NCBI RefSeq assembly: GCF_000176515.1
Contig: NZ_ADAQ01000010.1
Location: 277,280-341,279, forward strand
Direction: 5' to 3'
Origin: Grimontia hollisae CIP 101886
GTDB lineage: Bacteria > Pseudomonadota > Gammaproteobacteria > Enterobacterales > Vibrionaceae
DNA: 64,000 nt
The position numbers and the translations under genes were made by a program. The notes below the pieces were generated by a model. The model worked only from the letters and a program-made list of their open reading frames with translations, was not told where the DNA came from and made no database searches. Below, piece by piece: positions 28,003 through 37,250 of the stretch (positions are counted from its first letter, which is position 1; every line of letters begins with the position of its first letter).

Positions 28003-29466
28003 GTGTCGACAGGGAAGCTACCGCCGGCGGCAGATGGATTACAACTCAACTTCTGTAAAACATTGGCGTGTCGAAACTTTGGATTGAGTGATGAGAAGTA
28101 TTATTTGCTTCAAAATACGGATCCATCCCGTCCCGGCCTGGTATGCAGAGAGTGTGGTGCCTTTCCTCCTCTTCTTAACAACCAAGGCGTTATTGAAGAA
28201 CTTAATCGCCTGAAAAAGCAGGATGCAGGCAACCTTGCAGCCTGCTTCACAGAAGGCTGCGAAGCGTATGGCAAACCTGTTTTAACTCACCGCGAACACT
28301 ATCATGCATTTGGCTACAGCGGTGATCGTCAGCGCTATCGCTGTAAGCACTGTCAGGCGACTTTTGTTGATAAGTGGTCAAATACAAACCAGAAACTGAG
28401 CATACAACAACGCCTGTTAGGCTTGCTGTTTACCGGTCATCCAGTGCGCGAAATTTGCCGTAAACTCCACATCAATCCCAAAACGTTCTACGATCATCTG
28501 GAGCAGATCGCTGCACGATGCCGGAACAAGCTGGCAAGTGTTGACGCCCGCTTTATGCAACTGGCCAAACAACATCCATTGGCCTGCGCATTGACTCCTC
28601 TGCAGCCTAACAGCAACAACGGTGTGCTTTGGCTGACGACAGGCGATGCAAATCACGGTTATGTGCTGCTACAAAACATCAATTATTCCTCGCAAGAAGA
28701 CAAACCCAAAGATCCTGTTGATATGTGTACGGACAATTCACGTCTGGTACCGGACAGTTTTGTACACATCTTGGAATCGCATGAGCCAAATCACACAGAT
28801 CTGCTGAGCCAGATCAACGCCAAATACAAGGAAGTGCTTTCCCGCGCCAATGTCGAAGACCTTTACACACGCCCGATCCACATCGACTATCCCTCGAAAG
28901 GATGTTTGATCAGGCCACAGTATGCCGCCTATGCTCACTACTTGCGGTTACAAGAGCTGACAGACGATTGGGAAAATCTAACCATTTATTTGCCCCAGGA
29001 AACGTTGCTCCGCTCTGCCATTATCAGTGTGTTCAAAGAGCGTCTGCGCAATAAGCAATGTCATCCGGTGTATGTTGTACAGACACCACAGTGGAAAAAA
29101 AGAAACACAATAGAAAATATCGACATCATGCTACTTAGTTGGTGGCGGGACCGTTGGGCATTTAGCCAACAAGGGGACGAAGCCAAAGCAATTTGCCACT
29201 TAGGTCGTGACATAGGTAATGAAGTAGATTGGTTACAGTGTGCTTCAACAACCGCATTGGAAGAGTATCAAGATCGCTTCCATCATCACTTCCGGTCCCT
29301 GATTGATGAACCAAGACGCCGGTTACGTCCAGGAGGGTTGCTCCCGTTGCTCGATATATTCCGGGCATGGAACAATTTATGTCACCTAAAAAGTGACGGC
29401 TTCACACCAGCACAGGCACTCGGGTTAACACGCCATCCCTATACGCTGGAAAATTTGCTCGCGTAG
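28003..29466 (+). CDS. Double zinc-ribbon / HTH protein, possibly domesticated transposase
   Basis: I do not recognise a named gene. The chosen GTG start at 28003 follows AGGAGG and gives 487 aa; an in-frame ATG at 27958 has no such site. Two tandem zinc-ribbon-like units are visible: Cys18/23/48/51 and Cys81/86/114/117, each CX4C then CX2C. Next comes an HTH-like segment, LGLLFTGHPVREICRKLHIN near residue 140, as in IS1 InsA-type transposases. The C-terminal 330 residues contain a possible RNase-H-like strand VLWLTTGDANHGYVLL and several conserved-looking Trp/Asp residues, but I cannot confirm a DDE triad. No inverted repeats or target duplication are seen, so it looks like a resident gene and not an active IS. 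Confidence 0.7.
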   Translation: MSTGKLPPAADGLQLNFCKTLACRNFGLSDEKYYLLQNTDPSRPGLVCRECGAFPPLLNNQGVIEELNRLKKQDAGNLAACFTEGCEAYGKPVLTHREHYHAFGYSGDRQRYRCKHCQATFVDKWSNTNQKLSIQQRLLGLLFTGHPVREICRKLHINPKTFYDHLEQIAARCRNKLASVDARFMQLAKQHPLACALTPLQPNSNNGVLWLTTGDANHGYVLLQNINYSSQEDKPKDPVDMCTDNSRLVPDSFVHILESHEPNHTDLLSQINAKYKEVLSRANVEDLYTRPIHIDYPSKGCLIRPQYAAYAHYLRLQELTDDWENLTIYLPQETLLRSAIISVFKERLRNKQCHPVYVVQTPQWKKRNTIENIDIMLLSWWRDRWAFSQQGDEAKAICHLGRDIGNEVDWLQCASTTALEEYQDRFHHHFRSLIDEPRRRLRPGGLLPLLDIFRAWNNLCHLKSDGFTPAQALGLTRHPYTLENLLA

Positions 29467-29528
29467 TCGTTACAACTCTTAGGGTCTGCTGGCTTTTTAC
29501 CATCCACAACCTCTGGATGTCAGGCAGT

Positions 29529-29559
29529 AAAAAAGCGAGCCTCAAATGCTCGCTTTTTT
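29529..29559. terminator. Bidirectional terminator between the zinc-ribbon gene and maoP
   Basis: The stem AAAAAAGCGAGC/GCTCGCTTTTTT with a 7-nt loop serves two convergent genes. Confidence 0.93.
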
Positions 29560-29577
29560 GTTTTGACATTATAGATG

Positions 29578-29907
29578 TTACTCGTCAGCTTCAAGATCAG
29601 AGTAATCTTCACTCGCGCTACTGCGGGAAGTGGAGCAAAGATTGTAGACGACATGTTTGTGGTTGATCTCTTTCAGATACTTCAACCAGCAAAGAGCGTA
29701 GCTTGATTCAGCCGCACGACGCCCCTTCACTTCGTCAACAAACTTTTGCTGCTCTTCGTCTTGTGGGACCATGGTACCATCGAACAATGCCTTCATAGTA
29801 CGGCCACAGCTTTCCAATAGTTGTGCTTCTTTGATGGTAAAATACCCTGAACGAGCAAAACCTTTTGGAAAATGCTTGTCATCAAAAAACTTTTGACCAC
29901 TAAACAT
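29578..29907 (-). CDS. maoP: MaoP (DUF413) macrodomain Ori organisation protein
   Basis: A 109-aa protein of the YifE/MaoP family. The N-terminal region matches the family (FFDDKHFPKGFARSGYFTIK followed by EAQLLE), and the C-terminus is acidic (EDYSDLEADE). In E. coli MaoP works with a 17-bp site, maoS, next to its own gene to organise the origin macrodomain. AAGGAG precedes the ATG. About 650 bp of non-coding DNA with notable palindromes lies upstream. The macrodomain role here is inferred from homology. Confidence 0.9.
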   Translation of the reverse strand: MFSGQKFFDDKHFPKGFARSGYFTIKEAQLLESCGRTMKALFDGTMVPQDEEQQKFVDEVKGRRAAESSYALCWLKYLKEINHKHVVYNLCSTSRSSASEDYSDLEADE

Positions 29908-29986
29908 TATTTAGCTCCTTAACAAATTCGTGCCTTATTCTTCATTAAACCACTAAGGTGTAAAGCAAAATATTGTTGAACTGACG

Positions 29987-30057
29987 ATTAAGAAATTTAA
30001 TTCTTAATGCGGTTTATAGCGGTGATTTCGAATTCTGTCGAGTTTTATCTAGATAAA
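29987..30057. repeat. Two palindromic elements upstream of maoP
   Basis: ATTAAGAA-ATTTAA-TTCTTAAT (29987-30008, 8-bp arms) and the perfect 14-bp palindrome TTTATCTAGATAAA (30044-30057) lie 80-150 bp upstream of maoP. They may be promoter operators or a MaoP-bound site analogous to maoS. The wider gap 29908-30558 also has two short open readings (30106-30261 and 30352-30537) that lack convincing ribosome sites and are not called. Confidence 0.5.
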
Positions 30058-30558
30058 CTTTGACTAATTTCATCAAAGGTAGCGGAGAGGCTATATCACG
30101 TCGAGATGGTCAAAAAGCAACCTATTGTAATAGTGCAAAAAATGTCAGTGCCTAGCCATTTTCTTAACCACTATCCCCTAGAAAACTTTCCCTATTTCCT
30201 TCGCATCATTAGCCAAAAATTAGGCCTTACATCGCATTTTTACTGCATTACAGCCCGATAACAATCGCACGCGGACACAGGAAAAAACGCTGTTATCCTT
30301 TCATCTTCAAATGCGTAAGGTTTTGCCTACAGCTATCGAAAACTTTCATCGATGGCAGTGAATTTTTTCGTTTTATTTATTTGTAATATAGGAACTATGC
30401 TTGTTTGGAATTGGTGTCATAGTCATGCCAATAAAACATCATCAATAAGTCACAATACATCGGCTATATTTTCAAAGACATCGACTGACGCAATGTTAAC
30501 GCGTTTGTTAAAACCAGAATCTATTCCGACGCATTGATAAACGAACAAGGTATAAATA

Positions 30559-30720
30559 ATGGCCAAGTGGGAACAGTGGCTGAGAGACGACACAAAGCGC
30601 AAAGAGAAGTTTCATTCTAAATTCCACGATGAATTCGATGATCGACAACGTGGCAAAAAGGCACGTCGCAAGACGCGTCCTGGTCGTTCACTTCAAGAGG
30701 ATTATTACCCGTTCGATTGA
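30559..30720 (+). CDS. Small highly charged hypothetical protein
   Basis: A 53-aa protein starting MAKWEQWLRDDTKRKEKF and ending in the motif GRSLQEDYYPFD. It is very rich in Lys, Arg and Asp/Glu and has no hydrophobic segment. Evidence for a real gene is the compositional bias, a plausible ribosome site (CAAGG) 9 bp upstream, and a strong terminator 14 bp after the stop. I do not recognise a family. The Arg/Lys-rich centre (RQRGKKARRKTRPGR) could bind nucleic acid, but that is speculation. Confidence 0.7.
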   Translation: MAKWEQWLRDDTKRKEKFHSKFHDEFDDRQRGKKARRKTRPGRSLQEDYYPFD

Positions 30721-30734
30721 TGCATTGATGTGAA

Positions 30735-30761
30735 AAAGCCAGCGTTTTTAACGCTGGCTTT
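30735..30761 (+). terminator. Intrinsic terminator after the small charged protein
   Basis: The stem AAAGCCAGCGTT/AACGCTGGCTTT has a 3-nt loop and a T-rich end. It can also serve nagZ, which ends 59 bp further on the opposite strand. Confidence 0.9.
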
Positions 30762-30819
30762 GTTGTTTCAAACGACTGGTATTCCAATGTGGAACATGGC
30801 AAATCATCTGCCTGCCGAC

Positions 30820-31824
30820 TTACTCTTGCTTTTCCTGCCACTCGACATGAAAGGCCTCGATGCGTTTTTGGGCTTCTCGCCACCTTTCAGTCCCTTGCAA
30901 CTCTTTTACGCTGAAATGCTTTTTCTTGGCTAAATTGACCGCTTGTGGTACCTCAATGATTGGCAGGTTGTCGAGGGCTTCAATAGAAGACTGGCGGTTG
31001 TTGCAAAGTAGCAGCATATCGCAACCTGCGGCTAAAGATTGCTTACAACGTTCTGCCGGGCCGCCCATCACGGTCGCGCCTTCCATGCTCAGGTCGTCTG
31101 AGAATACAATCCCTTTAAAGCCAAGTTGTTCACGGAGAACCCGCTTCAGCCAGTAAGGCGAACCACTGGCTGGCAAATCGTCATAGTGGGGATAAATCAC
31201 GTGCGCTGGCATCATGGCATCCAACACGCCAGCCTCTATCTGGGCAGTAAAAATCGCCATGTCCTGCTCGAATAGGTTGTCACGCTCATCTTTCGGACTT
31301 TCAACGTGTGAGTCAGCAATCACGGCACCGTGCCCGGGGAAGTGTTTGCCGGTAGTCGCCATCCCAGCTTCTTTCATGCCTTTCATGAACGCGGTGGAGT
31401 AGCGAATCACCGTATCATTATCCTCACCAAACGCCCGGCTGCCAATCGCTTTACAGTCAAAGCCGCGATCCAGCACAGGGGCAAAACTGATGTCGATATC
31501 ATGGGCCATCAGCTCTGCTGCCATCAGCCAGCCTGATTCCTGGGCAATGGCCAGACCGTCGCGCATTTGTGCATAAGATTGCGCCGGTGGGATCAGCGTG
31601 AACTGTTCGCGAAAGCGTTGAACACGTCCCCCCTCCTGATCGACACCAATCAAAATTGGCCGTTTCGCTGCTTTTCGGATAGCGGTGGTCAACGCAGCCA
31701 ACTGTTGGCTGTCGTGGTAATTGCGGGCAAAAAGAATGACACCGCCAACGGTCGGGTGTTGTAACAACTCACGCTCTTCTGCGCTGAGTTCGCCCCCTTC
31801 AACATCCAGCCACAATGGGCCCAT
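30820..31824 (-). CDS. nagZ: NagZ, beta-N-acetylhexosaminidase
   Basis: Cytoplasmic glycoside hydrolase family 3 enzyme that removes N-acetylglucosamine from anhydro-muropeptides in peptidoglycan recycling. The 334-aa protein has the family motif [20 protein letters not shown] near residue 155, whose His is on the flexible catalytic loop, and the nucleophile Asp in [13 protein letters not shown] near residue 245. It has no signal peptide, consistent with the cytoplasm. It is divergent from anmK, whose product acts two steps later in the same pathway. Confidence 0.96.
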   Translation of the reverse strand: MGPLWLDVEGGELSAEERELLQHPTVGGVILFARNYHDSQQLAALTTAIRKAAKRPILIGVDQEGGRVQRFREQFTLIPPAQSYAQMRDGLAIAQESGWLMAAELMAHDIDISFAPVLDRGFDCKAIGSRAFGEDNDTVIRYSTAFMKGMKEAGMATTGKHFPGHGAVIADSHVESPKDERDNLFEQDMAIFTAQIEAGVLDAMMPAHVIYPHYDDLPASGSPYWLKRVLREQLGFKGIVFSDDLSMEGATVMGGPAERCKQSLAAGCDMLLLCNNRQSSIEALDNLPIIEVPQAVNLAKKKHFSVKELQGTERWREAQKRIEAFHVEWQEKQE

Positions 31825-31975
31825 GGTTCGCTCCTGTTTGTTTTACTCATTGTTTCAACCGACATATTACGCTGACACGCACACTCTAGAAAGCTAATCC
31901 CCGGAATTTAATACCCTCTTTTCACTCTCTGTGAGAGACTGAGGGAAAACCAAGGTACACAGGTAAACTGAAAAC

Positions 31976-33070
31976 ATGTATATCGGCATTATGTCCGGCA
32001 CCAGTCTCGATGGTATTGATATTGTCGCGGCTTCTTTTTCTAACGCCGGTGTTGCACTGCACCATCAGGCTATGTATCCCTTTCATGAAGCACTGAAAGA
32101 ACAATTGATTGCGCTCAGCCAGGGTGCTCCCGTTACACTCGAGGAAATCGGTACGATTGACCATTTTCTGGGGAAAACCTATGCCCAATCGGTTAACCGT
32201 TTCCTACAGGAAAACGCGCTGGAAGCCCGTGCTATTACAGCCATTGGCTGCCACGGACAAACTGTGTTTCATAAACCGACAGGCCCAATGCCCTTTACGA
32301 TGCAACTGGGCGATGCCAACCTGATTGCGGCATTGACAGGCATTACGACCGTCGCTGACTTCCGCCGCAAAGACATGGCACTTGGTGGGCAAGGCGCCCC
32401 CTTGGTTCCTGCATTTCACCAGTATCTTTTTGGCATGAAAGACACCACAACAGTGGTACTTAACATTGGCGGCATTGCCAATATCTCCGTGCTTTCACCG
32501 GGCAATCCTGTTGTAGGTTACGATACCGGCCCGGGCAATATGCTGATGGACAGTTGGGTCCACCAACATCTCGGCAAGCCCTACGACAAAGACGGTGCTT
32601 GGGCAGCGAGCGGGGCGACAAATCAAGCCCTGCTGCGTCAAATGCTCAGTGATGATTATTTTGCGCTTCCAGCACCGAAAAGTACCGGACGCGAATTGTT
32701 TAACCACCGTTGGCTGGAAGCCCAGCTCAACCGGTTCAACGAGTCAGTGAAACCTGAGGATGTGCAAGCTACTCTGCTCGCCTTCACAGCCCATTCTATT
32801 GCAAATGATGTGCGCCGCTTTGGGCAAGGCGAGGTATTGGTATGTGGCGGTGGAGCCAGAAACAACGCCTTAATGGCTGCGCTTCAAGCCTTGTTGCCAG
32901 ACTGGCAAGTGATGACGACAGATGACAAAGGCGTTGATGGCGATTCTTTGGAAGCACTGGCATTTGCCTGGCTGGCACAGCAAGCCCTTGAAGGAAAACC
33001 AGGTAACCTGCCCGATGTCACCGGCGCCAGTCGCCCATGCAGGCTTGGCGCCATCTATTACCCGGATTAA
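31976..33070 (+). CDS. anmK: AnmK, anhydro-N-acetylmuramic acid kinase
   Basis: Phosphorylates and hydrolyses 1,6-anhydro-MurNAc to MurNAc-6-phosphate in cell-wall recycling. The 364-aa protein starts MYIGIMSGTSLDGID, the usual AnmK start, and shows the ATP-site segments GCHGQTVFHKPTG near residue 93, VLNIGGIANISVL and YDTGPGNMLMD near residues 160-185, and VCGGGARNNALM near residue 290. The ribosome site is weak. It lies 151 bp from the divergent nagZ. Confidence 0.96.
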   Translation: MYIGIMSGTSLDGIDIVAASFSNAGVALHHQAMYPFHEALKEQLIALSQGAPVTLEEIGTIDHFLGKTYAQSVNRFLQENALEARAITAIGCHGQTVFHKPTGPMPFTMQLGDANLIAALTGITTVADFRRKDMALGGQGAPLVPAFHQYLFGMKDTTTVVLNIGGIANISVLSPGNPVVGYDTGPGNMLMDSWVHQHLGKPYDKDGAWAASGATNQALLRQMLSDDYFALPAPKSTGRELFNHRWLEAQLNRFNESVKPEDVQATLLAFTAHSIANDVRRFGQGEVLVCGGGARNNALMAALQALLPDWQVMTTDDKGVDGDSLEALAFAWLAQQALEGKPGNLPDVTGASRPCRLGAIYYPD

Positions 33071-33074
33071 TTGA

Positions 33075-35645
33075 TTATCCCGATTGCGCACCAAAGCGGT
33101 TTGACCTTTTAAGGACAACCGGCACCTGGTGCGCTGTCCGCTTCAGGTATAACAGGTACTGGCTGAAACTGAGAGGTCGTGAATAGTGATAACCTTGGGC
33201 AATATCGACGCCATAGCGTTTCAGCACCGAGGCCGTTTCCAAATCTTCCACCCCTTCTGCCACTACCATCAAACCCAACGATTTGGCCATTTCAGTCGTA
33301 GCACGGACAATGTTCTGTTTACGCGGACTGTTGGTCAGGGTTTTAATAAAGCTCCGGTCAATTTTTAACTCAGTAAATGGTAACTGTGACAAGTAGGTCA
33401 GCGACGAGTAGCCCGTGCCATAATCATCAATCGACACTTCAATATCATACTCTGATAGACGGTCGATAACTTCATGCAGGCTATCGTAGTCTGACACCAT
33501 GGTTGACTCTGTCAGCTCCAGGGAAAGTGTTCCTGTCGGCACATGGTACTTCTGGGCGATATCAGCGATTCTATCAACCAGATTGGGAATAACGATATCA
33601 GATGCACTGACATTGATAGACAGCCGACGGCTAAAACCCAGCTCAATCAGTTTACTTTGCTGGTAAAAAGCACGCTTAATAACCCAAAGCGTTAAGTCAT
33701 TAATCAGCCCCACCTCTTCCGCCAATTTGACGAAAACCTCCGGTGAAACCTGGCCATACTTCGGGTGATCCCATCGCAGCAATACTTCTGAACCATGAAT
33801 TGACCCTGTGCGCAAATCTACTTGTGGCTGGTGATACAGTTCCAGTTCATCTCTCTCGATGGCTTTTTTCAGATCAGACACCAACGACATATTTAGCGTT
33901 CGATTAAAACTGTTCAACGAATCATAGGTATTGAGACGCTTTTCTATTGGTGATGTTTCCGCCACCGCCTGCATCGCTTTGCGCAGTAACGTGTCATGTT
34001 GATTTCCATCTTTGGGGAATTCGCTTGAACCAATCGTGCCCTGAGTACGAATGCTGAGATCACTAAGCTCGACGTCGTTGTCGACCTCATCAAGCACACT
34101 TGCCAATAACAGTTTTATTTTCGCTTTTTCCGTCGATAACACCACAAAGCCAAACAGCCCATCATTGATGCAGGCAATACGGTGTGTGCGATCATCACCG
34201 CTTTCCAACACCTGTACAGTATCGCAATCCAGTGAATGATGCAGGCGATCGCACACTTCACCGATGAAGACTTTTTTTTGCTGTGAAGACATATAAGGCG
34301 CCAGAGAGTTAAATCTGTCTATCTGAAAGCAGCACAGGGTGAACGCACGGTTGCGGTCTATCAGGTTATCCATCACCAAGGAAAGAACATTAACATTAGG
34401 CGTGGCAGACACCGTGTCATGGGTCATTTGATACACCGATTGCTCCCGTTGCTGACGGAAACGCTCTGCCAACGCCAAGGCCATAAACATCACCGCGGTG
34501 ACGTTGCCCAACATAAAGGCGTAGCGGGACGCCAGAGAATATTCAATGGTGCCGGTGATCAAAAGTGGCGGGAAAATGCCCGATATCACCAAGGGTATCC
34601 AAGAGAAAGTGAACATAGGGCTCCACTTCTGTGCCATCGTCCAACGTTTCCATACCAGTATGCCGATGAGGAGATAAAACACCGGTTGGATGGCAATAAG
34701 GAAAGTCGCAGCAATATATTCTGGGGTAACAAAAGAAATCAACATCAGCCCTAATAGCACCATCATGGCATAGTTCACGACCTGCCTGAGAAGGCTTTTG
34801 ACTTTGTGAGAACGCAAATACAGATAGGCATACAAAAGCGAAAGCAGAAAAAGACCAAATGTCAGCCCCACTGTATTGTTACTGAAGAAAACCTGGATAG
34901 GCGCCGGAAACAGATAAATACCAAACCCGTGCACCGCGCCCAACTGGACCATTGAGACCAGCACGTAAAGGGTGTAGACGATATATACCCTTTCACGCAA
35001 CATCGCGTATACCGCAAACGTATACGCCGCCACTGTCAGCATAATGGCAGTAAAGCCCCCCCATATTGCGTGCAAAAGCTGGGTCAATGTATGGAAATCA
35101 TGTTTATCCATTACCCAGATCGGCATAACAGGTATCCCTTTAGAATAAACATGAAGATAGATATAGGAGCGCTCAAAGCCTTCCATCGCAAAATGGATAG
35201 CTGGTGGCATATCTCCAACCAGATAGCCTCTTTCAAGACTGTCGCCTAGCCGCCAACGCTTAACCTCACGACCAGATTCGTCATACTGGTAAATATTGAG
35301 CCTATCTATCATCGGCGTATCAAAATAGAGTGCTAGGTGACGGTATTCGGATTCAAGGTTTTGAATCTCTAACTGCACCCAATAGGATTTCTCACCGAGC
35401 GACCAGGGAATGTCTTTGGGATCCTCAATGGTGCGGAAGCTGGCCGATTCCCGGACATAACTGAAGACGTGGCTATTTGTGTTGTCAATAAAATAACTAT
35501 AGCTTGTCTCTACATTTTCCGGTGAAGTCACCAAGGCAGGAAAGAGCCCGGCAAACCGTGCGCCCACGAGTGTACTCAAGAGGATGACAAAAAACGCCGC
35601 AGACAACCAAAGCGGACGGTTCGGGATCAAAGGCTGAAATTTCAT
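33075..35645 (-). CDS. 7TMR-DISM membrane protein with degenerate GGDEF and active-looking EAL domain
   Basis: A c-di-GMP phosphodiesterase candidate of 856 aa. The N-terminal helix (about 10-33) is followed by a periplasmic 7TMR-DISMED2-like domain, then seven membrane segments (about 190-395). A GGDEF-like domain follows whose signature position reads NDGLFG, so it is unlikely to make c-di-GMP. The EAL domain carries the metal and catalytic residues: SEVLLRW, the Asn in NVSASD, ELTES, DDYGTGYSS, the Lys in LKIDRSF, AEGVED, and QGYHYSRPL. Binding of a ligand in the periplasm could therefore control c-di-GMP breakdown. It is convergent with anmK, with only 4 bp between them. Confidence 0.92.
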   Translation of the reverse strand: MKFQPLIPNRPLWLSAAFFVILLSTLVGARFAGLFPALVTSPENVETSYSYFIDNTNSHVFSYVRESASFRTIEDPKDIPWSLGEKSYWVQLEIQNLESEYRHLALYFDTPMIDRLNIYQYDESGREVKRWRLGDSLERGYLVGDMPPAIHFAMEGFERSYIYLHVYSKGIPVMPIWVMDKHDFHTLTQLLHAIWGGFTAIMLTVAAYTFAVYAMLRERVYIVYTLYVLVSMVQLGAVHGFGIYLFPAPIQVFFSNNTVGLTFGLFLLSLLYAYLYLRSHKVKSLLRQVVNYAMMVLLGLMLISFVTPEYIAATFLIAIQPVFYLLIGILVWKRWTMAQKWSPMFTFSWIPLVISGIFPPLLITGTIEYSLASRYAFMLGNVTAVMFMALALAERFRQQREQSVYQMTHDTVSATPNVNVLSLVMDNLIDRNRAFTLCCFQIDRFNSLAPYMSSQQKKVFIGEVCDRLHHSLDCDTVQVLESGDDRTHRIACINDGLFGFVVLSTEKAKIKLLLASVLDEVDNDVELSDLSIRTQGTIGSSEFPKDGNQHDTLLRKAMQAVAETSPIEKRLNTYDSLNSFNRTLNMSLVSDLKKAIERDELELYHQPQVDLRTGSIHGSEVLLRWDHPKYGQVSPEVFVKLAEEVGLINDLTLWVIKRAFYQQSKLIELGFSRRLSINVSASDIVIPNLVDRIADIAQKYHVPTGTLSLELTESTMVSDYDSLHEVIDRLSEYDIEVSIDDYGTGYSSLTYLSQLPFTELKIDRSFIKTLTNSPRKQNIVRATTEMAKSLGLMVVAEGVEDLETASVLKRYGVDIAQGYHYSRPLSFSQYLLYLKRTAHQVPVVLKRSNRFGAQSG

Positions 35646-35942
35646 TCATTGCTCCCGGGTCTGGAGAGTAAGGGGCAAACAAACAACGTTGACGAAAGCA
35701 AAGATGTTCGATACCTGGGCCATATAAACCAACCAATACGCAGCCTTCTATAATTTCACTGAAACCGTTATTAAACGAAGGTGGCTGCAAATAAATTTTG
35801 ACAAAGATAGTTTCAATCTAGATACGAATGACTACTTTTTCAAACATTCAGAGGACATAACACACAAATAAATTGGTTCAGATACATGCTTCACCAATAA
35901 ATGTGATCACAGAATGTGGCTGCAAACATATGATCCACTACT

Positions 35943-35954
35943 GAACATTTGTTC
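35943..35954. promoter_or_regulatory. Inverted repeat GAACATTTGTTC before the SorC-type gene
   Basis: GAACA-TT-TGTTC is a perfect 5-bp dyad 56 bp upstream of the SorC-type start. Its right nine bases, CATTTGTTC, recur at 37162-37170, 81 bp before talB, which suggests an operator shared by the regulator and the pentose-phosphate genes. Confidence 0.5.
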
Positions 35955-36009
35955 GTTTCTCTAAAACGCCGTAGACTCTGTATCAGTTCATATACAGCAG
36001 GATACCCGA

Positions 36010-37008
36010 ATGATTTCCACACACACATTGAGCGGCAACTTTGAAAGCCTGCTCGATGACACTAATTTTCTCACCGAGATAGCGATTCTCTACTATCAAC
36101 AGAACACAACGCAGGAAGAGATATCCAAAAAATTTGGGATCAGCCGGGCTAAGGTGAGCCGTCTGTTGCGCAGGGCGCGTGAAGAAGGGATCGTCGAAAT
36201 TTCCGTCAAGTTTCATCCTGTGCACAGCGCACAACTAGAGCAAAGGCTGATGGAAAAATTCAGCCTGAAACGGGCGCTGATCGCGCTTGACCAACCGAGC
36301 GTCCAGGAACAACGCATCCAGGTCGCAATGCTGGTATCCTCTTTTCTGGATGGGAATTTACAGGAAGGCATGGTTGTTGCTGTCGGTCAGGGACAAAACG
36401 TGGCGGCCGTCGCTGATCACCCTGGCATTGTGTCACACCGCAATGCACGCTTTGTCTGTGCGATTGGCGGCACACACCGTAGCGGTGACATTATTAATGC
36501 CGACCACATCTGCCGTCGGTTGGCAAAAAAGTTTGGCGGCAGCAGTGAAACCCTGTACGCGCCTGCCTACGTGGATACACCACAAATCCGTGATGTGTTT
36601 TTGAGTCATCCCAACATTAACGAAACCCTGAATCAGGCGCGAAAGGCAGAGTTTGCCTTGGTCGGTATCGGTGACATGGATGAAAACAGCCACATGGTAA
36701 AGTTGGGTTGCTTCTCTGCCCGTGAATTTGTTGAAGCACGTCTCAATGATGGAATTGTGGGAGATATTGGTGGCTTTGATTTTTTTAAGCTCGATGGCAG
36801 CAGCGCCAAAACCCTGATGCGGAACCGAGTTGTTGGGCTTGAAATGAGTGATTTAAAGCGTATCCCCAATGTTATCGCGATAGCCAGTGAAAGCAGAAAA
36901 GCGTTGTCTATTCTTGGTGCCCTGAAAACCGGCACGATTGATATTCTGGCGACCAGCGCAAGTTGTGCAATGGCGTTATTGAATATGGTCGATAATGAAT
37001 GTAGATGA
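36010..37008 (+). CDS. SorC/DeoR-type sugar-binding transcriptional regulator
   Basis: A 332-aa regulator. The N-terminal HTH is seen at about residues 25-60 (NTTQEEISKKFGISRAKVSR), and the rest is a SorC-type sugar-phosphate-binding domain with GQGQNV, LYAPAYVDTP and GDIGGFDFF. It lies 242 bp upstream of talB and tkt in an order also known in Vibrio chromosome II, so it probably controls the non-oxidative pentose-phosphate genes in response to a phosphosugar. The effector is not evident. The C-terminal line LATSASCAMALLNM is normal for the family. Confidence 0.92.
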   Translation: MISTHTLSGNFESLLDDTNFLTEIAILYYQQNTTQEEISKKFGISRAKVSRLLRRAREEGIVEISVKFHPVHSAQLEQRLMEKFSLKRALIALDQPSVQEQRIQVAMLVSSFLDGNLQEGMVVAVGQGQNVAAVADHPGIVSHRNARFVCAIGGTHRSGDIINADHICRRLAKKFGGSSETLYAPAYVDTPQIRDVFLSHPNINETLNQARKAEFALVGIGDMDENSHMVKLGCFSAREFVEARLNDGIVGDIGGFDFFKLDGSSAKTLMRNRVVGLEMSDLKRIPNVIAIASESRKALSILGALKTGTIDILATSASCAMALLNMVDNECR

Positions 37009-37250
37009 ATCAGGATACCCACGTTGGCTTCAGCGCATATTCAACAGAGAGGGTAAATAGCAAACGTTTCCATGAGATCGCGGTGATATTTATCAGATCA
37101 GAACGTTGACTTTATCGCACAAAAACACAAATATGACTTCATCATTTGCTCAGGCATGTTGCATTTGTTCATTTGATTTCTTACCCCGATACATCAAGTG
37201 TGCAAGTGCACTGTCCTGGGCCCCTATTAAATAAACAAAAGGTTTAAAAG

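Noticed and set aside
28003..29466. Active insertion sequence around the zinc-ribbon protein
   Set aside because: I found no terminal inverted repeats or target duplication, and the gene has its own terminator shared with maoP.
30352..30537. 61-codon open frame with a hydrophobic N-terminus upstream of the 53-aa gene
   Set aside because: No ribosome site, AT-rich and low-complexity composition, and no recognisable family. It could be real but evidence is too thin.
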